From: Rhynochetos jubatus
Lineage: Eukaryota; Chordata; Aves; Eurypygiformes; Rhynochetidae
NCBI GenBank assembly: GCA_027574665.1
Contig: CM050654.1
Span: 25,687,722 to 25,751,721, forward strand
Direction of reading: 5' to 3'
Length of the DNA: 64,000 bases
Below the pieces are notes generated by a model. It saw nothing but the letters and a program-made list of their open reading frames with translations, did no database searches and had not been told where the DNA came from. This document shows positions 1 through 12,900 of this stretch, one piece after another; the stretch's first letter is position 1; every line of letters starts with the position of its first letter. The translations under genes and the position numbers were made by a program.

Positions 1-119
1 TGCGTGTTCTCTGCCCCTTTTCAGGACAAAAGTAGCTGGAGAGCAGGCATGAGAAATTGTGTTTGCGGGTGGAAAATAAGATTCATACGGAGCTTTCTGT
101 CCGCTTGACAGATTCCAAC

Positions 120-990
120 AACCCCGGTGTGCCCAGACGGCCCGAGCGGCATAAGCGGCCCTCCCACTGCCCGGCCCGGGCAGCATCCCCCCTCCCGGGC
201 AGGCGGGCGGGGGCGGGCGGTTCCGGCGTGCTGCCGCGACCTCCCCTGCGCCCCTCCCGCCGCCCGGGGCCGCTCGGAGGGAACACGCGGGCCTGCCCCC
301 CGGGCTGGGCCGGCCCGGCCCTGCCCTCCTCCCCGCCGCGGGGCGCCGCGGGGTGGGATCGCTCCTCTGCCCTCCCCGGGGCAGGGCCAGTCCCGCGGAG
401 CGGAGCGGGTGGGCGCAAGTGCCGCGGCAATGCTGGGCGTGCGGCTGCGGCTCCTGGCGTGCTGCCTGCTGCTCGGCGGCCGCGGCCCGGCGCTGGGCAC
501 CGCCGCCCTCAGCCGGGACGAGGTGCCCTCCCTTCGGAGTGAGTGACGCCTCCGGGGGCGGCCCGGGGAGGGAGGCAGGGAAGGGGGAGCGGCGCGGGGC
601 GCGAACCCCGCGGGGCCCCGCGGCGGGTCGGGGTGGCGCCGTTGGTCGGGCAGCCGGCGGCGTGTCCGCTGCGGGCCGAGCCGTTCGTTCCTCCGCCAGG
701 CCCTCCGTGCGGGGATTGCGGCGGTGGGGGCGCCGGCGAGCTCCCGCTGCGGGGTCTGCCCCGCGGCCCCCGCAGAGCCCCGGCGGCCCTGAGCGCTGCG
801 GGCCGGCGGCTCGGGTCAGGGCGAGTGTCCTGCTGGGGTCAGCCCGGCGGCGGCCAGGAGGGTTGGGGCAGGGGGAAGGTCTGCGGGGCCGAACCCCTGC
901 GAACCTGCCCCGCTGTCCGTGCCTTGTGCCCTTCTCGTCCTCCCCGCGGCGTTGTTCCGCTGCCCCTTGCTTTCGTTGGACCTGGGGGGA
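120..990 (+). promoter_or_regulatory. CpG-island promoter of PLA2R1
   Basis: A dense GC- and CpG-rich block spans the start of the gene. Three overlapping GC boxes (GGGCGG at 205-210, 211-216 and 215-220) lie about 215 bases upstream of the start codon, as in TATA-less Sp1-type promoters. I see no TATA box at a sensible distance. The transcription start cannot be fixed from sequence, but the GC boxes make a start between about 240 and 420 likely. Long open frames on both strands here are a by-product of base composition. Confidence 0.8.
430..538 (+). CDS. PLA2R1: PLA2R1 exon 1: start codon and signal peptide
   Basis: Residues 1-37. The ATG has G at -3 but C at +4, a fair Kozak context. It opens a classic signal peptide: basic start (MLGVRLR), hydrophobic core (LLACCLLLGG) and a probable cleavage after Ala-Leu-Gly at residue 23. 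The exon ends at a GTGAGT donor (539) in phase 1, which matches exon 2. An in-frame ATG also lies upstream at 127; I chose 430 because only this start puts the hydrophobic core at the N terminus. Confidence 0.9.
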
Positions 991-3900
991 AGAGAGATGA
1001 TCCCTTTCTCGTGTCCAGTGAACTCCATTTATTTTCTCTATGGGGAAGGAAGTGGGAGGTGAGGAGGAAGGAAATGAAGATACCTTGTTCTCCGAGTTTT
1101 GTTACAGCCGTTTATTCCCTGTTAGCTGTGTTGAACCTAAGTAAACAGGAACCGGGAGGTAGGGCCAGCTCTTAGCTCCTCACATCAGCTGGAGGGTTCG
1201 CTTTGGGAGTTTGGCTCATGTCACCTTGCCCTTGTGTGGAGGGGCCTGGATGTACGGGAAGCAGGATCTTTCCAAAGGCCTCCGTCCACCCTGTCAGTTC
1301 CTAAAGCATACGTTGTCTCCTTTTGGGTCCTTTGGGGCTTGCAAGTTCATAGAGCGCTTGGCAGCTCTTCATCTGCAGGATTTGGGGCACAGAAACCTCC
1401 CTGAACCACAGGAGCTTTGTAACAAAACCCTTCTAGGAGAGCACCTGTAAAACGGGTGGTTTACATTCGTGAGTCAGGAGGAGGGGAGCCCTTGAGGCGT
1501 CCCCAGGATTTGGTGTTGCTCCAGTTGTCTCATTGTCCCGCTGGATGGGGGCAGTGTCACTGGGCCTGCCATCTCTCTTGCTTCTGCCTTGAGCTGGCAG
1601 TCACCTGGCAGTCCTCAGGCCAGCGCAGCCCTCTTGCCAATTGTGTTTTGTAGTTGGGGAGCAGAAACCACGTTCAGAAGGGGGCTGTGTGGCTCCAGAA
1701 TTATGCTCTGACCGTTCTTGGCATAAATTGCTGCAGAATGGAAAAGGGAAGTGTGCTGTTATTCAGAGATCATCCAGCTGGGTTATTTGTGTACATTGTG
1801 TGAGACCCTTATCTTTTCTCAGCAGTTCCTGCAACTCTTAAGAGCCTTACAGCTGAAGTCATTCAAATGTTGAGAATCCTTCATCTTTGGGTCATGGTGT
1901 TGCTCCCCCCATGCCCAGGAAGCTGCTACACGGGAGCTGCTTTGTGCTGTCAAGGTGGAGATAGATTGGGAGTTTGCATAAGAAGTTTATTTACGTGTAA
2001 ATCCCAGTATCGTGGTGAATTAACCTCATTAATTTGTGTGTACTGGTGCTAACAGCATCCAGCTTCCACTTATCTAGCAAATTAACAGTCTGTTTTCTCG
2101 GTCAACCAAGATAAGACCCGCTCTGGTAGCATGAGAGGCAGAAACCCTTTCTGGCCATGTAGATAGAGATGCCCGTGTCACCCGTGGCACGTTGGGTTGG
2201 ATAAGAAGGACGAAACCAGCACAGACTGCACAACTTCACGGGGAACTCAAAAGCAAAGGGCCAAGATGGGTACTTGTCACACAGTGTTTGATGTTTTTTT
2301 AGTGAGCTCAGACACCTGAGAGCTGTAGAGATAGAATGGATTAAAGGGACGTTGCAGTGCCCCAAATGGTTGAGGACTTTATGTGGGACAGCTGGTAGGT
2401 GCTTGGGAGATACAATTACATGTAGCAGGCTGATTGGCACCTCCTGCCAGTCAGAAAGGCTTGTCGCCGGTCATACACCGTCACAAGCTACCCATGCCTA
2501 TTGCCCTGTGGAAAACAGCTCCTTACCAGGGATACAGCCTGCAGTGTGACTGTCCTCTCTCTAAGTCAGACTGCTTGATGTGCACTGTACAGAATCCGTA
2601 ACCAGAACCCCCTCAATAATCTATATCCTCTCTGTTCTGTTTATTGTGTTAGTGTTATATTGGTGAGCTGATCTACCGTCCTGCTGCTGCTTGGAAAACC
2701 TTCCTTTTGTAGAGCTACATCCAAACTGTGTGTCCTAAACCCAGACACAGCATCTGGGTGGACCTCTGCATCTCCTACTTTAGTGGGCTATGTCAGTTTG
2801 AGAGAGTTTTTTGTAATTGTAGTTACTGCTTCATGATGTTAGGTGTAGTGAATTACAGCAGCAAGAAAGCACATGTGGCAGAAACCACCACTGTAAAATT
2901 TCAAGGCAAAATGGAACTGCTGCTCAGGTTTTTCAGTGCATAATCTGAGGTATAAAATAAATAGTTTGCCTATAAGGCGAGAGGAACTCTATGGGTTAAT
3001 TACCGTTGGATTTCAGAGTGAATGAAATAGCTGAGCTGTTATAGGTTTAAATTTTGCTGATTTCCAGTTCCTCAGCTGCCCTCGTTTTTTTCAGTCTATA
3101 TGCTCAGATAAACATTTGCTCCCGAGACGTTAAACAGCTGACTTTTCTTCGCATACTTATAGTGTGATGTCACATAGTTCAGTGAATTTCTACATGATTC
3201 CAAGAAAGCTGGGATGTCAGGCTAACCCCACATCTGCAGTGGTCCACGGTAGTCATGTATGGTCGAACAACATGCATCTAGTGGGGAAGGCATACTTTTA
3301 CCCTTGGCCACCAGCTCTCATGGTAGAGATAAATCCTGCCCTTTCTGTGTCTTATTTACAATGCAAAATATTTTCTTTCTGCCTCTGTAGTTGCAGAGAG
3401 TGAAAAATGAATATGGCAGAGAATATGACAATGTCAGCTTTAAACTTTCTAGTGTTTACCTTAATTGCATTCTCCAATCCTCCCCAGAGGATTATTTTAC
3501 AATATACAGTGTGACTTCTTGTAACACTTAGACCTATATACCATTACTGGGCATTTCCTGGTGACTGGTGGTTTGGGTTTTTTTCCCTTTGAACATGACT
3601 GATGTTTTTGGACACCCCATTTTTTTTTTGGCTAAACAACTTGAGAAATATACATAGCCTTATTTTTTGTGGTCTTGCAAGTGGTCCACATGCTAAAACC
3701 CCAGTCAGCAGTAAATGTAGTCCCATACTCTTAGTTTTTGAAATTCTAATTATTCCGATGGGTATTTTCAGTTTTCTTCCTAAATAGCTCCAAATAAAAT
3801 ATTTTTCTTTTGATATTTTTGGATCAATTGTGGTATTCTATAGTCTGACACTTTTTTTTCCCCCCCCTACAGATAAAGGGATATTTATTATTCAGAATGA

Positions 3901-6900
3901 AGACTCCAACTTGTGCATTAAAGTGGACGCAGTTGGCCTTGTTCTGGAAGACTGTGGTCAACTCTCAAAAGACATGTTATGGAAATGGGTATCCAATCGC
4001 CGTCTTTTCAACATAGGCAGAAGTACCTGTCTAGGACTGAACATCAGTAGATTAGAACAGCCATTAAGTATGCTTGAATGTGATTCAACTCAGTACTCGT
4101 TATGGTGGAATTGTGATGGAAAAGCACTAGTTGGTGTGTCGGAGTACAAATTAGCCATTGAAAAGGGCAAACGAATTGTGGCCAAAAAAAAATCCACTGA
4201 TCAGTGGAAACAGTACATGTCCTATGATGAAGACCTTTGTGAACACCCGTATCAAGGTAAAAATAAAATTTTATCGTAGAGGTGTAGACAGGAAAACTTT
4301 TCAAAAGTTCTTCTGAAGCAAGATCAGGCGTTTACGATCCCTTCCAGCACTGTTGTGGTTTGGGACTCAAAGTTTGTGTTTTTATATGCCGTGGTTGAGG
4401 TGAACGTATCAAACAATTGATTTTTTTTTTCCTGCTCTGTTTAATGGAGCCAAAAAAACACCAGTATCCTTGCAAACTAGGAAATGCTCGTTTCAAATCC
4501 TCTATAAAATAAAAAGGGCAACTAAGGATTTGCTGTTGCTTGGCCTGCAGCTTTCAGTATCAGATAAACCCAAAGAGAGATAACGAGGGATTTGGAATTC
4601 CTGTCACTGAAAATCAGTCTGTGGTCGCAGCATGCGTGAACCGAATGTTTGCAGCGTTCAGCACCTGGACTCTGAGCGTGCCAAACTTTGGAGCAGACAC
4701 CAGACTTCTGATTAATCCTGCTGTACAGCTAGCAAAGGTGTAGGAATGTGTGTCAAGATCCAGGTGTCCAGACCTGAACTGTTTTCCAGGTATGAGGACT
4801 AAGATAAACCCATTGACTACAACCAGCGAGAGACAGACTGTACCTTGACCCCTTCCTTGTCATTTCTGTAGAAGGAAAGACCTAATGTTTGCACAGCGTG
4901 TCTCAGACTGGAGCTGTTGATTCTCCCCATTTGAACTGGGTGTTTGGGTTGCAGATCTGGTCTCAGTGCTTTCCTCTGTAGGTGCAGCTGGGCTTGGCCT
5001 GTGCTAATTCCAAAGTCATTCCTCTGGGAGGTGTGATAACTGGGAAAGCATTATAGGGTCTGACCTCTTCTTTAAAACCTAGTGGAGTTTAGAGTTAAGA
5101 TCAGACAGAAAATATTTAAACACACAAAAAGCCTTACACATTTGCTATGTACACATAGTGAGATGAAAGTAAACCTGGTTTAGCCCTCATACCGCGACGT
5201 GTGGGAGAAGAGGATCAGCCTTAGGCAGGCACTTCTAGCCTAGTTTCGGGACCAAAGTCATTAATAGTGTTAGCAAAATCTTTCACCTCCAGTTTCTATT
5301 TTCTTCTTTCTACCTTAGCTTATGTACATGCAAATGCAAGCCATCCTGTTAGTCCCCTGGTTCGGGGGAGCATCTCTACCTTCAAAGCACTCCTATGTAA
5401 CTGTGCTGAGAGGTCTATAGCTTTCAAATTTGGTTTCTTGCCAGGACTGAGATAATGCCTTGCACCTCCACAGCTAGCAGCATGGTAGTGGTCAGAGAGA
5501 AGCAATCCTGACTTTTTTTTACCTGTGTTCTTTGTGCCATCTGTTCATATCAGAAGGCTTTAAAGGGGATTTACAGTGTGTAAACTGTTTTTTATATGTG
5601 CACAGCCAGCCATTAACTCTGGAAACCTCTAGGAACCTGGCAGCATGTGCTGATTCTGTAGTTGAAGGACTTTGATCTTTATGCTATCAACATGGAATCT
5701 TTGAAAAACAATTTCATTCTAACTGTGATTGTGATTCTTTGACCTTTTGTAGAAGCTCTGAGGTTAAGGTAAAGCTTTTACAGCTTTCAGTTGCATTGGC
5801 TTCTCTCAATATTTTGGTACTCAAACAACAACAGGAAAATGCTTTAAATATTTTATAAGGCATTAAATGATTATGACAACAGATGTATGTAACATCAGTT
5901 CTTTAGCCAGATTATTATTCCCCATAGTATAAAAACTGATTTTTAAAAGTTTATTTAATATTCCTTTGTCTTTCACATTTCCATAGAATGACAAAGAGAA
6001 TGGAAAAAACATTAGAAATCCACTTTATAAAGAATGGGAGGAGCAGGGAAAATAATGCTAAACTGATTGTCTGTCATAGACTAACAAATAAAAAATAATT
6101 AGAGTTTGCATCTGAGCATGTACTGATGCTGCTAAATGTTTTATGTAGCTGTTCTGAAATGCAAGTGCAGATTGAATGTCTTAATTGTTGGGGTTTTTTT
6201 CAGTTGTAGTAAGCTATGAGAATGTGCCTTGTTTTATGGTGACAAATTTCATAAACGATTATTTCCAAATTCTGTTCACTGAAGTTATGCTGCTTATACT
6301 TGTAATGCTGTGTTATCACTTATGAATTAGAAAATAACTTTAGGCATTTTATTATTATCATTGCTGCTAAAAAAAGGACTAGTGAAATATGGGGCCCAAG
6401 AAATTTCTGTGGTCTGCATTCTTTTAATCTCTGCATTTTGTTTATTCCAGAAACATACACCTTGCTGGGAAATTCCTTTGGTTTCCCATGCATCTTTCCA
6501 TTTAAATATAACAACAAATGGTATTATGAGTGTACCAGAGATGGAAAAGATTTTGACTGGTGTGCCACAACAACGCACTATGAACAAGAAGAAAAATGGG
6601 GTTTTTGCCCAAATGCTGGTAAGATATTGCTTGTCTTCTCCCTCCCCCCACTCCACCAAAGTAGCTTTGCTCTTTATTAGTAACTCTAGGATGCGCTCTG
6701 CTTTGGATTATTTCCCTTCTGTTAGAGGGGAACGTCTCTCTAAAAAAACACAAAAGAAGGCTTCAGAAAATTTTATTGTGATTTGTCGTGTTTGGCCTTT
6801 GGAGACCCAAGTCCTTGTCCCAGAGGCAAAACTGCCACTGGTGAGCAGAAGGATTTTGTTCTGCGCAGCCCACTGACCTTACCCTGCAGCTACACCTCTC

Positions 6901-9900
6901 TGTGCTCTGTACCAGCGATACACAGGGAGCTTCTCAGAAGCGTGTGAAGTAGGGGTTGCTCTTGCAAAGTCGTGTTCCGCTGTTGACTGCGTTACATCTT
7001 CCTCGTTCCTTTTCTTCTGTGCTCTACTTGGACGCATCTTGGGCCTAAAACACTTAGAAGCAATAGCTTTAAAAATAATTGCTTTCAGAAGATTTTGGAT
7101 GTATAATCTTCATGAATATTCCAGCTTCTTGCACAATTAAGCAAATGGTATCTTCTATCAGCAGAAGTGGTTAGGAAAAGCCCTCCCTGCTCAAGCTGCA
7201 TTTCAGATCTGAGTTCCGAAACATCTTAAAACCAGCTGTAAATGTGTCTGTGATGGGGATTTCTGGGCAACCGTTAGAATAAATGGTATTTTCAGCTTTG
7301 CTTATGCTTTTTAATTATTCTCTTGAGTGTGAGAGAGAAGGAGATCCAGGGACTGCTCCTCCACAGGTTGAGGTGTTCATAGTTGGACTATTTCAATGTT
7401 TAGGATGAAGGGATCAGCTAGTGTACATTAAAACGTAGCTTTGTTGTGTTCATGAGAGCTGTGAAAATCACCACCAGCTGCAGATCAGCTCCTGGGTATT
7501 TTATCAGCCGTATGAAATATGGAGCAATGTTTTATTTCGTTAGTGCCCTGTTTCCATATGCAGTTTAACAAAGGAGCATGAAAGGAGTTCATAATCGTGC
7601 TTCCATTGGGATGCTACTGTGATTAATTAATTGAACTGTTCAAGTTGTTACCTTCCTGACGAGTTTGTAGCTTTGGGCTGTTAGTGACGAGTCTGTTTTT
7701 GAGCAGAGAGTGGCTGCGACGTTTTTTGGAGCAAGAACTCTGACACACACCTTTGCTACCAGTTCAACCTTGGGTCTGTGCTGACCTGGCGAGAGGCCCG
7801 GGTTGCCTGCCAGCTGCAGGGAGGAGACCTTCTGAGTGTCACCGACCTCGAGGAGCAGAACTACATAAGTAACTTAAGCAGTGAGTAGACGTTTCTCTGG
7901 GGACCTTGTAGGAAACCTGTAGTTAGATTTCCGCTTTAGCTCTGAAAAAGCTGTGGAGCTTAACACTGTGTGATGTCTCCCATTGCTGCTTGCAGTAACA
8001 CATCTCAGTAGAGCTGTTGGAAGAAGCAAGGGTGAAGGTGTAAGCTGCCACCTTAGAAACCTGAGTGCTGATACCTGTTGGGTGAGGGTGTAATTGTCTT
8101 AATTTGTCCTCCCGACAGAGACTCCCGTTGGTTCTTGCAGCTGTGGTTATGGAGTGTGTTTGTTTTCTTTGGAGCATTGTACAAATATTTACCTCCTCTG
8201 CAGTGTACCCTGGTGTCCCTTTCTCCTGTTACGTTTTCTTTGTGAGCTGGACTTCACCACATGGGAATGTGGAGAACATTTCTGCAGGCTGGAAGTAAAT
8301 GTTCTGTACGGGAAAAATGCCAACCCTGTTTCCGTAAATGGATGGCATTCCTTCCCTGACAAGCCTTTTGCTTGCCCCTGTGCAGCAGGCATCTCAGCCA
8401 AATTTTGCAGAGCCTTCTGACAGCATGGCTTTCGTGGGTATTTCAGCGTACGTGGAGAGGACCGAGCGGAGGAATGTGTGGTAGAGCTGTGATGCGAAAG
8501 GCTGCCTCAGGTTCCTTGCCCGTTGTTTCCCATTATTGCTGATTTTCAATTGCAGGATGTAAGCTAACAGGAAGTTTTAAAAATTATTTCATTAGCTTTT
8601 TGATACGCCTGAAGGCTTAAAGGGACTGAAAGTTGTTTGGTTTACGGAAAGCTGAAAGAGGGTAGCATTTATGTAGCTGCTTGTTCTAGATTTAACTTCT
8701 AATGTCAGCAACAACTGCCGGAAGGGTTTGCAGGATCCTTTTGAAGGATGCAGGCTTCTGAGTTTATTCCTTTTCATCTCTGTGTTGATTAACAAATAAC
8801 GCTTTTTTCTACGGACAGAAAAAAACAGTCTGAACTTTCTGGAGACTGATTTGAAGTTTTGTTTTATTCCTATTGTAACAAGTCAGGACAGCAGCTCTAT
8901 ACCCATAGAGATTTTAAAACACGGGGAAAGAGTGAGGTGTTACTTCATATATATTTTTCGGTTTCAGGGCAGTTAAACGCCACAGACGTGATGCTGTGGA
9001 TGGGCCTGAATCACCTGCAGGAAGATGCTGGCTGGCAGTGGTCAGATGGAGCACCGCTGGTGTTTGTGAACTGGAGATCAAGTACTTGATGTTCCTCTTG
9101 GATATGTTATAGCAGTGTAATTATATGCTCTCTGTAACTGCAGCTTGGTACGAGACTGCTGTCCCTACAGCTGTGTTTGAAAAGTGAAGCAAGTGAATGA
9201 GTGTACCTCCTTATTTTTATTTTTTTTTTTGGTAGAAATATTTATTCATATTCATGAACTAAAAGTCCCTTCTAAGGATGTAGCATCAATTGAGGTGCAT
9301 CTCTTCAAAGCATTAACATCTAGCCCTTTTGTCATTTACTCTTAAACATAGAAGATTCCAGTTGCGTATTTAGAAGCTGCGCTCTAGCTGGTTTTATGGA
9401 GCAAAGGAGTTTCAATGTGTTTACATTAACATGCTGTCATTAACATTAGCACATTATCGTGAGCTTTGTGACTTGGTTTGTTACATTTTGAGGTCTGTCC
9501 ACCAGCAGATATAACACAGACACTGGAGCTTATTTCAGCCTCTCATCTGATAGCAACAGCAAAGGAGGGATTGCTACACATGTATAAATCATGGTCAAAG
9601 TTCAGCTGTCCACAGTATTGGTGTAATATTACTAGGAGTTTGGTTGTGCAGAGATGTTCATATATTCATTCAGTAAGTTGCAGAGCGCCTTACAACACCT
9701 TTTTACAAGTAACAAGTGATTTTATGTGTTTCTGTGCTTCTCAAAAATGTGTTTGCAGATGTCTCTGATACCCGTTTTAAAGAAAATCATTGTGCAGTGA
9801 TTAATTCAAAATTGAAGTACGGCTGGCAAAGTTACTTATGTGAAGCTGGATTGCCTTTTGTATGCAAAAAATATTTAAATAAGACAGACCATGAAACATT

Positions 9901-12900
9901 GGGTAAGTCTCTCGGCGTTACCGTATCCTATTTGTGGGTGTGGAAGGAGAACAAGAGGAAGCCACCTGGATGTAAAGTCAGCAGAACAGAGTCTTAGCTA
10001 GACTAAATGTATGGGTTTGCTAGTTTAAATTGAATACAGTTTACTTTAACTGATGTAATAACACTTTCTCCTGTTTAAATGCAGTCCTGGAAAACATTCT
10101 GAGTGTCGTAAAACTATCAAATAATTTTAATGCACATAGCATTTAATTAGTTCCTGACATGATCAGTGACTTGCAGAATGCTCATTCTCTTTATATTACA
10201 GACTTTCTTATTCTCTTTTTATTACCCACACTTCTGAGTTTAAAAATAGATTTTCAGCTTCAAATGGAAATAACCAGTGGCCCACAGAGAGGAAAGTTCT
10301 ATAAATGCAGCTCAAAATTGGTGGTTATTTTTATGTCATGCTGTACTTCTGATACACAAAAAAAGCATTGCACTTTTTAAAGTGTTTATATAAAGAGTAC
10401 AGGACATAGAATGCCTCAGACACATTCTGTGGGAGAGTTAAACACAGAATTGAGCATATTAGAACATTAATTTTATCGTTTGATACGAACAACTTCTTCC
10501 TGAACTTCCCTAGGTTCAACTTCTTCCTGATAACTTAAGTTGCCCTACTTGTTTCAGATAATGAAACAAACTTTTTTGTAGGTAATGCATTTGAAAAAAG
10601 CTTTAGCTGGAGTCAGGTTCAGAGGTAATAAGGGTGATACAACATGTTTTAAACTGAATAGCAGATCCATTAGTGTGTTTGCACTAGTCCCGCAGCCCAA
10701 ATGGTTGAATCATGAAACAAAGTGGGGGAAATATCAGTTTGCTTGGTAAGTGATGTTCCATAGAGCATGTGTTTTGGCCTCCTTAAGTCATCTTGGATGC
10801 CTCTGTTTTCAGCATGTGAAGATTAAAAAAATAGCTCTGAAAGTGTTATGAACATAGCATAGCCTTGGTAATTCTGTCTAATATACATCAACTTTGTATG
10901 CTTAATTGAAAGATACATGGAAGTATTTTGCCACTCGTTGTGATGATGGCTGGTACCCACACAATCGCAACTGCTACAGACTTTATAAAGAGGAGAAGAG
11001 CTGGAACGATGCTTTTATCTTGTGTCAAAGTGACGATGGTGGGCTCATTAGTATATCCTCCATGGCAGATGCAGAGCTGCTGCTTAACTTGCTTCAAAGG
11101 GGTGAGTTTGGGGAGTGAGTTTAAAGTGTTTCTTGAAGTATTTTGTGGTGCTCTTGTGCAGCCCTTTAACACTGTTACCCGCTTAAGCACTGTATTACGT
11201 GGCACACTCAAATGATGTTTGCAGAAAAAGAAAGCATGATGCATGCTCCTTCTAGGAGTCTTAAAAATGTGTGGTGTCACCTTCTCCAATAACCACGCTT
11301 CAAGAAGCGAATTGACAACAGGAACAGAGTGAGGCCACAGTAAACACACTAGCTTTCATCCTTTCCTGTTTGTGGCTGGTTCCTTGCAAATGGTTGCAAA
11401 ATATTCAGTGATCATCCTTATGCAACAATTGTGCTTAGAAGCAACAACAGTTTGGGGTATCTTTTGCTTTCAGGCTGGCCTTGTCCACACTTCAAAGTTG
11501 CTACTGCTGCAGCTTGTATGTTGGCTGCCTCCCCTGTGATGGCAGCAGGGTGTATCAAAGGAGTTCTAGTCCACATTGTCCTAAGCGGTAGCATAATTAC
11601 ACAAGGAACTTAATGAACAAAAGCTCTTTGGTGCAGCAACATCAAGACTTCTGTTGTCATAACACCAGCAAAGACAAGTGAATGCTTTGTGCCTCCAGCT
11701 GACATCAGTGTGCTGGCAGAGCTGCACAGGTTGGTCATGACTTAAAGCTTCCCAGAGCTGGGGCACAGTGACATATTTTATCAGCTCTGTCCCACCAGCT
11801 GTGGTTGCAGGATATGCTCTTGATTTGTATTTTTCAGGATTTCAAAGCATATTATCAGGTATGTTGATCTATTTTTGAAACAGTTTAGTCCTTAAGGGCA
11901 GTAGAACATTATCTCATCAGTAAGGTTTCCTAAAGTGCATACAGCTACTTGTTTTTGTTTCTTGAAAGAAGGTAATTCTTACGAAAATCCCATGGATAAC
12001 TTTTAATGGTGGTGTTGATGTTACTATTTCTTCTCCATTAAAATCTGAACTCACTTATTCTTTTACAGAAAATGTAACTGAAGCATGGATTGGGTTATAC
12101 AGTAATAAGAGCCCCGTTCTTTTTGAGTGGTCAGATAGCACCCCAGTAAAGTTCTCTAACTGGTACAGCCAAGAACCTAACACTTTTCAAAGAACAGGAC
12201 AACTCTGTGTTTCAGCTCAAGGATCTGTAAGTTTCCTTTTCCTTTTGAAAGAATTAGACACTTTTATTTCAGCTCATAATTACTTATTTTCTCACTCTGC
12301 ACACTTGTTTAAACCATGACCTGTAGTATATCTATATCTTGTTCCTGATATATTCATGTTCTGATAAATGTAATGCAGCCTTTACAAACCAATAAATTTT
12401 GCAGTGCTGATGCACAGAAAATTAGACATAGATTTCAAGCTTAAGTTAACTAAAAAGTGTTACATACATAAAACTTGCCAAATGGAAGAGAACACATATG
12501 AGTAGGTATTTTAATAAGGACAAAGTAATTTTAAAGTGCAAGTAGTGTATATTGTAATTTATGGTGCATCAGTTCTGGTCTTGAAAGATTCAAATTCATG
12601 TCAGATATGCCTATTTTGTCTTGCTGACAATATTTTTAAATGTTGTAGCATCTTTCAAAAACAGGTAGTTGTCTGGGTCTACATAAAATTACAGAAGCTG
12701 ACAGCAGTAAGATTGACCCCAAATTGGTCAGGTGGTGTAAAACTTAGAGTAATGTTCAAGTAACACTATGTTCTGTCTTACTGGTATTCATGGCTCTGTC
12801 AATTTTTTGTAATTTGGTCATAAATTTACTTTACTTTTACAAGTAACGGTACTTAAATTCACCAATACATGACTTAAGTAATTAGCAGTATAATCTTTTT

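Noticed and set aside
21..1175. Long overlapping open frames on both strands near the left end
   Set aside because: They follow from the low stop-codon density of a CpG island. Only the frame with the signal peptide at 430-538 connects to the rest of the gene.
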